Assembly (NCBI RefSeq): GCF_022024175.1 | Contig: NZ_CP091794.1 | Location: 3,038,001 to 3,102,000 of the forward strand | DNA from: Prevotella communis | GTDB taxonomy: Bacteria > Bacteroidota > Bacteroidia > Bacteroidales > Bacteroidaceae | DNA: 64,000 nt | Direction of reading: 5' to 3' | Shown here: positions 59,326 to 64,000 of the stretch, piece after piece | How the letters are laid out: every line of letters begins with the position of its first letter | How positions within the stretch are numbered: the stretch's first letter is position 1 | The notes under the pieces: generated by a model | The model's input: the letters and a program-made list of their open reading frames with translations, nothing else | The model's database searches: none | Told to the model about the DNA's origin: nothing | Position numbers and translations under genes: made by a program

Positions 59326-61467
59326 ATGAAATTAACAAAGACACTTATGACATTAGGACTTGCATCGGCTATGATGATGCCGTTTAGCGCCTGTCAGAAA
59401 ACACAGCGCGAGAATCCGTTATTGCAGGAGAGCACACTTCCCTTTGGTGCTCCTGATTTCACCAAGATTCAGACAGAAGACTATCTGCCTGCTTTCGAGT
59501 TTGCCATCCAGCAGACACGCGACAATATCCAGGCTATCGTTGATAATACTGACTCAGCTACTTTCGAGAATACCATCCTCGCCTACGAGGAGAGCGGACG
59601 ACTGCTCGATCGCGTCAGTCGTGTGTTCTTCGCCTTGACAGAGGCCGACAAGACCCCTGAGATTGGCGAGATAGAGAAGAAGGTACAGCCCATGCTGACC
59701 GACCTTCAGAACGAGATTGCCTTCAATAAGCCTCTCTTCGAGCGTATCAAGAAGGTGCACGATAACGAATATGTATCTGAAAATAGCTATGCACGTCTCA
59801 ACAGTGAAGACCGAAAGCTGACGGAGGAGATCTACAAGGACTTCGTACGTCAGGGTGCTCTTCTGCCCGATGATAAGATGGCACGCATGAAGGAAATCAA
59901 CCTGCGCATCTCTGACCTGCAGCAGCAATGGGGCGACTTGTTGCAAGCTGCCGTGAACGATGCTGTGGTATGGGTAGATAAGAAGGAAGACCTGGCAGGA
60001 CTCTCTGAGGCTGACATCGCCCAGTGCGCCAAGGATGCCGAAACACGTGGCGGCAAGGCTCCCTATGCCATCGTCATCGTCAACACTACGCAGCAGGCCA
60101 TCCTCACCAACCTGGACAACCGCGACCTGCGTAAGAAGGTCTATGAGGCCAGCATCCACCGTGCAGACGGTACTAATAAGCACAACACTTATGCTATCGT
60201 GAGCGAGATGGCTAAGTTGCGTGCCGAGAAGGCCGAGATTATGGGCTATCCCAACTATGCGGCCTATTCTTTGGATAATACAATGGCAAAGACGCCCGAG
60301 AATGTCTATGCTTTCCTGAAGAATCTTATTGCGCAGTACACGCCAAAGGCAGATGCTGAGACGAAAGATATTGAGGAATATGCCCGCAAGACAGCAGGTG
60401 CCGACTTCAACCTGGAGCCTTACGACCGTTTCTACTATTCTGCCAAGATGAAGAAGGAGCTGCTGAACATCTCCGAGGATGAGGTAAAGCCCTATTTCAA
60501 CGTGGACAGCGTGCTTATCAATGGTGTATTCTATGCTGCCAACCGCGTCTACGGACTCACCTTCAAGGAGCGTACAGACATTCCCCTCTATCATCCTGAC
60601 ATGAAGGCCTTCGAGGTCATCGACAAGGACGGTAAGTCCAAGGCACTCTTCTATACCGACTATTTCCGTCGCCCCACAAAGCGTGGCGGTGCCTGGATGG
60701 ACGGTTTCCAGAAACAGAGTCGCCAGTGGAACCAGTTACCTATTATATTTAATGTATGCAACAGCGCCAAGGCCCCCGAGGGTCAGCCATCATTGCTGAC
60801 TTGGGACGAGGTGACTACCATGTTCCATGAGTTTGGCCATGCCCTTCACGGCATTCTCTCAGACTGTCAGTATAATAAGTTGAGCGGTACCAGCGTAGCC
60901 CGCGACTTCGTGGAGATGCCCTCACAGTTCAACGAGTCATTCGCATCTATCCCCGAGATATTCGACAACTATGCACGTCATTACGAGACTGGCGAGCAGA
61001 TGCCTGCCGACCTGAAGGAGCGCATGCTCAGCAGCATCAACTTCCAGTCAGCCTATGCTCTTGGCGAGAACCTGGCTGCCACCTGTCTGGACCTGGCTTG
61101 GCACATGTTGCCCTCTAAGGATGTACCTTCTGCCGAGGAGGCTGCACAGTTCGAGACCGAGGCCCTGCGTCAGATTGGACTGCTCAACAATCAGATTCCC
61201 CCACGCTATCGCACCAGCTACTTCAACCACGTTTGGGGTGGAGGTTATGCTGCAGGCTATTACAGTTATCTGTGGACCGAGGTGCTGGCTGTGAATATTG
61301 CTGATGTCTTTGCTCAACGCGGCGCCCTGAATCCTGCAACTGGACAGAATATGCGCGACAAGATTCTGAGTCGTGGTAACACGGGCGACCTGATGAAGAT
61401 GTTCTCTGACTTCACCGGTATGGAGCAGCCCGATGCCTCCAGTCTGTTGAAGGCACGCGGACTCTAA
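59326..61467 (+). CDS. dcp: Peptidyl-dipeptidase Dcp (M3 metallopeptidase), lipoprotein
   Basis: 713 aa. The signal peptide ends in FSAC (C23), so a lipid-anchored periplasmic enzyme is likely. The zinc motif HEFGHALHG lies in the last third, followed by EMPSQFNESFA with the third ligand, and PRYRTSYFNHVWGGGYAAGYYSYLWTEV at the active-site wall. It removes C-terminal dipeptides from oligopeptides. Length matches bacterial Dcp. It stands 22 bases behind radC; transcription may continue from there. Confidence 0.94.
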   Translation: MKLTKTLMTLGLASAMMMPFSACQKTQRENPLLQESTLPFGAPDFTKIQTEDYLPAFEFAIQQTRDNIQAIVDNTDSATFENTILAYEESGRLLDRVSRVFFALTEADKTPEIGEIEKKVQPMLTDLQNEIAFNKPLFERIKKVHDNEYVSENSYARLNSEDRKLTEEIYKDFVRQGALLPDDKMARMKEINLRISDLQQQWGDLLQAAVNDAVVWVDKKEDLAGLSEADIAQCAKDAETRGGKAPYAIVIVNTTQQAILTNLDNRDLRKKVYEASIHRADGTNKHNTYAIVSEMAKLRAEKAEIMGYPNYAAYSLDNTMAKTPENVYAFLKNLIAQYTPKADAETKDIEEYARKTAGADFNLEPYDRFYYSAKMKKELLNISEDEVKPYFNVDSVLINGVFYAANRVYGLTFKERTDIPLYHPDMKAFEVIDKDGKSKALFYTDYFRRPTKRGGAWMDGFQKQSRQWNQLPIIFNVCNSAKAPEGQPSLLTWDEVTTMFHEFGHALHGILSDCQYNKLSGTSVARDFVEMPSQFNESFASIPEIFDNYARHYETGEQMPADLKERMLSSINFQSAYALGENLAATCLDLAWHMLPSKDVPSAEEAAQFETEALRQIGLLNNQIPPRYRTSYFNHVWGGGYAAGYYSYLWTEVLAVNIADVFAQRGALNPATGQNMRDKILSRGNTGDLMKMFSDFTGMEQPDASSLLKARGL

Positions 61468-61497
61468 AGAAAAAGGCAAGAATCTGAAAATTGCTAA

Positions 61498-61551
61498 AAT
61501 TGCTGCAAAGATACGTGTATTAAATAAAAAATGCGTATCTTTGCAGCAATT
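61498..61551. promoter_or_regulatory. 18-bp perfect inverted repeat over the SufT promoter
   Basis: AATTGCTGCAAAGATACG (61498-61515) and CGTATCTTTGCAGCAATT (61534-61551) are exact reverse complements 18 bases apart. The right arm contains the TATCTTTG -7 box (61536-61543) and ends at the base before the ATG. The left arm carries the same box facing the other way, into dcp. Confidence 0.8.
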
Positions 61552-61872
61552 ATGTTACAAGAAGAAAAGACAAAAATAGAAGAGCGGATCGTGGATGTGC
61601 TGAAGACCGTCTATGATCCTGAGATTCCCGTCAACATCTATGACCTGGGAATGATTTACAAAATTGACGTACAAGACGACTCGTCAGTAGAACTGGATAT
61701 GACCTTTACTGCCCCTAACTGTCCAGCCGCCGACTTCATCCTCGAAGACGTACGCACCAAGGTAGAGAGCGTAGAGGGCGTCAAGGGCGCCAACGTCAAC
61801 CTCGTGTTCGAGCCTGCATGGGACCAGAGTATGATGTCAGAAGAAGCACGAGTTGAACTTGGATTCGACTAA
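61552..61872 (+). CDS. sufT: MIP18/SufT-like iron-sulfur assembly protein
   Basis: 106 aa. The DUF59 pattern IVDVLKTVYDPEIPVNIYDLGMIY and MTFTAPNCPAADFILEDV, with the conserved cysteine in the NCPAAD loop, marks the MIP18/PaaD/SufT group that helps mature iron-sulfur proteins. Other suf genes are not adjacent. The start is eight bases after the -7 box, so the mRNA is nearly leaderless. lpxH follows after two bases. Confidence 0.88.
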   Translation: MLQEEKTKIEERIVDVLKTVYDPEIPVNIYDLGMIYKIDVQDDSSVELDMTFTAPNCPAADFILEDVRTKVESVEGVKGANVNLVFEPAWDQSMMSEEARVELGFD

Positions 61873-61874
61873 CA

Positions 61875-62639
61875 ATGAAGAATATTTATTTTTTATCTGA
61901 TGCCCACCTCGGTTCCTGGGCGATAGACCACAGGCGCATGCAAGAGCGCCGTCTGGTGCGTTTCCTTGACTCTATCAAGGATAAGGCAGCAGCCGTCTAT
62001 CTGTTGGGCGATATGTTCGACTTCTGGTACGAATATAAATATGTGGTGCCAAAAGGCTTCACCCGTTTCCTCGGAAAGATATCCGAATTGACCGACATGG
62101 GTGTCGAGGTACATTACTTCACTGGCAACCATGATATCTGGGCCTACGAATACCTGGAGAAAGAGTGCGGTGTTATCCTGCATAAACAGCCACAGACAGT
62201 TGAGCTCTATGGCAAGATTTTCTACCTGGCTCACGGCGACGGGCTGGGCGATCCCAACAAGTCGTTCAAGGTGATACGCAGTATCTTCCACAGCAAGACC
62301 TGCCAATGGCTCTTCTCTGGATTGCATCCACGCTGGGGATTATGGTTCGGACACACATGGGCAAAACACTCACGACTGAAGCACGAGGCAAACGGCGTTG
62401 ATCCTTATATGGGTGAAGACAAAGAGCATCTGGTGCTCTATACTAAGAAATACATCCAGTATCATCCTAATGTAGATTACTTCATCTACGGACACCGCCA
62501 CATAGAATTAGACCTTCAGTTAACGAAAAAAGCCCGTGTACTGATATTGGGCGACTGGATCAGTCAGTTCACCTACGTGGTTTACGACGGCCAGCACCTG
62601 TTCCTGCAACAGTATATTGAGGGAGAAAGCAAGGTTTAA
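61875..62639 (+). CDS. lpxH: UDP-2,3-diacylglucosamine diphosphatase (LpxH-like)
   Basis: 254 aa calcineurin-like phosphoesterase of lipid A synthesis, working at the inner face of the membrane. Metal ligands are visible in FLSDAHLGSW, LLGDMFDFWYEY, FTGNHDIW, AHGDGLGDPN and FIYGHRHIE. The central HP-rich region (LHPRWGLWFGHTWAKHS) is typical of the Bacteroidota form, which is sometimes named metallophosphatase only. It follows sufT directly and ends at a repeat-derived hairpin. Confidence 0.88.
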   Translation: MKNIYFLSDAHLGSWAIDHRRMQERRLVRFLDSIKDKAAAVYLLGDMFDFWYEYKYVVPKGFTRFLGKISELTDMGVEVHYFTGNHDIWAYEYLEKECGVILHKQPQTVELYGKIFYLAHGDGLGDPNKSFKVIRSIFHSKTCQWLFSGLHPRWGLWFGHTWAKHSRLKHEANGVDPYMGEDKEHLVLYTKKYIQYHPNVDYFIYGHRHIELDLQLTKKARVLILGDWISQFTYVVYDGQHLFLQQYIEGESKV

Positions 62640-62735
62640 GGAAAAGGTAAAAATGAAAAGTGAAAAATTTGCTACCGCGCGATACAGATGCGGTAGCAAA
62701 TTTTTCACTTTTCACTATTCACTATACCCTTAAAG
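62640..62735. repeat. Inverted pair of dispersed repeats between lpxH and ackA
   Basis: TGAAAAGTGAAAAATTTGCT-ACCGC (62654-62678) and its exact reverse complement (62690-62714) are 25-bp arms around an 11-base loop. The right-hand copy runs on as TTCACTATTCACTATACCC into the ackA end. Confidence 0.93.
62654..62714. terminator. Bidirectional hairpin between lpxH and ackA
   Basis: The 25-bp perfect stem formed by the inverted repeats, with T/A-rich outer ends on both sides, stands between two convergent genes and has no competing hairpin nearby. Terminator function is inferred. Confidence 0.65.
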
Positions 62736-63920
62736 CAGGTTCATCGTGTCGGTAGCAATCATCAGTTCCTCGTCAGTAGGAATGACAACAACCTTCACCT
62801 TAGAATCGTCGGCAGAGATAATAGCCTCCTCGCCACGAACCTGATTCTTCTGGTCGTCGAACTTCACGCCAAGGAACTCCAGACCCTTGCAAACCTCAGA
62901 GCGCATAGAAATCTGGTTTTCACCAACGCCAGCTGTGAAGACGATGACATCAACGCCTCCCATAGCAGCAGCATAAGCACCGATATACTTCTTAATACGA
63001 TAGAAATACATCTGCTGTGCCAATACAGCCTTAGGCTCACCAGCCTTAGCAGCGTTCTCTACATCGCGCATATCGCTTGAACCACCAGTGATACCAGCTA
63101 CACCACTCTTCTTATTAAGCAGGTTGCTCATACCGTCGGCATCCAAACCGAGCTTCTTCTCGAGGAAGGTAACGGCACCACCGTCGATATCACCGGAACG
63201 GGTACCCATTACAAGACCCTCCAGAGGTGTAAGACCCATTGAGGTATCGATGCACTTGCCATCAAGAACAGCAGCAACAGAACCACCGTTACCAATGTGA
63301 CAGGTAATCATCTTGGTTCCCTCAGCCTTGATACCCAGGAACTCGCAGGCACGAGCTGATACATAACGATGAGAGGTGCCATGGAAACCATAGCGACGCA
63401 CGCCATACTTCTCGTACAACTCGTAAGGAATAGCGTACATATATGCCTTTGCAGGCATGGTCTGATGGAAGGCAGTATCAAACACACCAACCTGGGGCAG
63501 ACCAGGCATCAGCTCTTTCACTGCATTCACACCCTTCAGGTTAGCAGGGTTGTGCAGAGGAGCCAGGTCAGAGCACTCCTCGAAAGCCTTCAAAACCTCG
63601 TCGGTCAGCACTACAGACTTATTGAACTTCTCGCCACCATGAACCATACGGTGACCTACAGCATCAATCTCCTTCAGGTCTTTGATGACACCGATCTCAG
63701 GATCGGTAAGCAGAGAGAAGATGAACTTCACGCCCTCAGTATGCTCGGGGATATCGTGCATAATCTGCTTCTTCTCGCCATTGGCCAGCTTCACCTTTAC
63801 GAAAGCATTGTCCAAGCCAACGCGCTCAGCACCACCACTGGTCATCACGCTCTTATCGTCCATGTTGTACAGGGCGTACTTGATTGACGATGAGCCACAA
63901 TTCAATACTAATATCTTCAT
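62730..63920 (-). CDS. ackA: Acetate kinase
   Basis: 396 aa. MKILVLNCGSSSIKYALYNM is the N-terminal phosphate-binding signature, CHIGNGGSVAAV and MGLTPLEGLVMGTRSGDIDGG lie at the active site, and FTAGVGENQ near the end binds ATP. It makes ATP and acetate from acetyl phosphate, a main fermentation step. The stop lies inside the edge of the upstream repeat pair. The usual partner pta is not visible; the window ends 80 bases upstream of the start. Confidence 0.98.
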   Translation of the reverse strand: MKILVLNCGSSSIKYALYNMDDKSVMTSGGAERVGLDNAFVKVKLANGEKKQIMHDIPEHTEGVKFIFSLLTDPEIGVIKDLKEIDAVGHRMVHGGEKFNKSVVLTDEVLKAFEECSDLAPLHNPANLKGVNAVKELMPGLPQVGVFDTAFHQTMPAKAYMYAIPYELYEKYGVRRYGFHGTSHRYVSARACEFLGIKAEGTKMITCHIGNGGSVAAVLDGKCIDTSMGLTPLEGLVMGTRSGDIDGGAVTFLEKKLGLDADGMSNLLNKKSGVAGITGGSSDMRDVENAAKAGEPKAVLAQQMYFYRIKKYIGAYAAAMGGVDVIVFTAGVGENQISMRSEVCKGLEFLGVKFDDQKNQVRGEEAIISADDSKVKVVVIPTDEELMIATDTMNLL

Positions 63921-63928
63921 AATTATCG

Positions 63929-63962
63929 ACCCCCTCCCAACCTCCCCCTGTATGGGGAGGAG
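63929..63962. repeat. C-rich hairpin repeat upstream of ackA
   Basis: ACCCCCTCCCAACCTCCCCC then CTGTAT-like loop and GGGGAGG. CCTCCCC (63941-63947) pairs with GGGGAGG (63954-63960). Similar C-rich hairpins are scattered in Bacteroidota genomes as I recall; only one copy is in the window. Confidence 0.5.
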
Positions 63963-64000
63963 TATTTACCAATAGGAGTTATAGGGGCATTCTTTAAATG

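Overview
The window is chromosomal housekeeping DNA from a member of the Bacteroidota, most likely a Prevotellaceae (Prevotella sensu lato) from a gut or rumen setting. This is inferred from the sequence. Promoters have the TTTG-N19/20-TAnnTTTG form of the group and Shine-Dalgarno sites are mostly weak. Secreted proteins end in type IX-secretion-like C-terminal sorting segments. The arginine genes include the Bacteroides-type transcarbamylase for N-succinylornithine. DUF6029, Omp28-like and PASTA/RluD/Ddl arrangements also fit. I see no insertion sequence, prophage, CRISPR array or rRNA.

Layout. Bases 1-6400: end of iorA, iorB, a DUF3467 protein, a secreted esterase, a C4-dicarboxylate transporter and a GH3 beta-glucosidase. 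6400-10235: str operon (rpsL, rpsG, fusA, rpsJ), closed by a strong terminator after rpsJ. 10280-19488: a six-gene unit rich in CxxC thioredoxin folds (TlpA-like protein, DUF6029 barrel, Omp28 lipoprotein, two proteins with sorting tails, DsbD). 19524-24634: arginine genes argC, argG, a GNAT acyltransferase and argR, with pyruvate kinase inserted on the other strand. 24635-37900, minus strand: four tRNAs, tuf, tRNA-Trp, secE, nusG, rplK, rplA, rplJ, rplL, rpoB, rpoC. 37918-39411: hpf, a Xer recombinase, rpsU. 39412-40239: an 828-base gap with a large inverted repeat, a perfect 38-bp palindrome and a candidate structured RNA. 40240-49506: a membrane-anchored AraC-type regulator, then argD, proC, an XRE-cupin regulator, an acyl-CoA synthetase, an AEC transporter, proB, proA and argF'. 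49529-64000: terC, a threonine-aldolase-like enzyme, a NigD-like lipoprotein, an acyltransferase, ddl, rluD, PASTA protein, rpmH, efp, a GT2 glycosyltransferase, radC, dcp, a SufT-like protein, lpxH and ackA.

How the genes work together. The redox unit could carry electrons from cytoplasmic thioredoxin through DsbD to thioredoxin-fold proteins at the outer membrane and cell surface. The arginine and proline genes form a split biosynthetic set, probably using succinylated intermediates and under ArgR control. tuf, secE, nusG, ribosomal and rpo genes form one long expression unit.

The most unusual property is a population of short dispersed repeats. One family carries GCGGTAGCAAATT plus TTCACTTTTCAC-type blocks; a second is made of AATTGA-type heptamers. 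They occupy intergenic gaps and also lie in frame inside at least six genes (bglX, proA, terC, an acyltransferase, a lipoprotein signal peptide, a glycosyltransferase). In one case a repeat supplies the start codon and in another the stop codon. Two identical 53-bp copies flank proC, and an inverted pair forms the apparent bidirectional terminator between lpxH and ackA.
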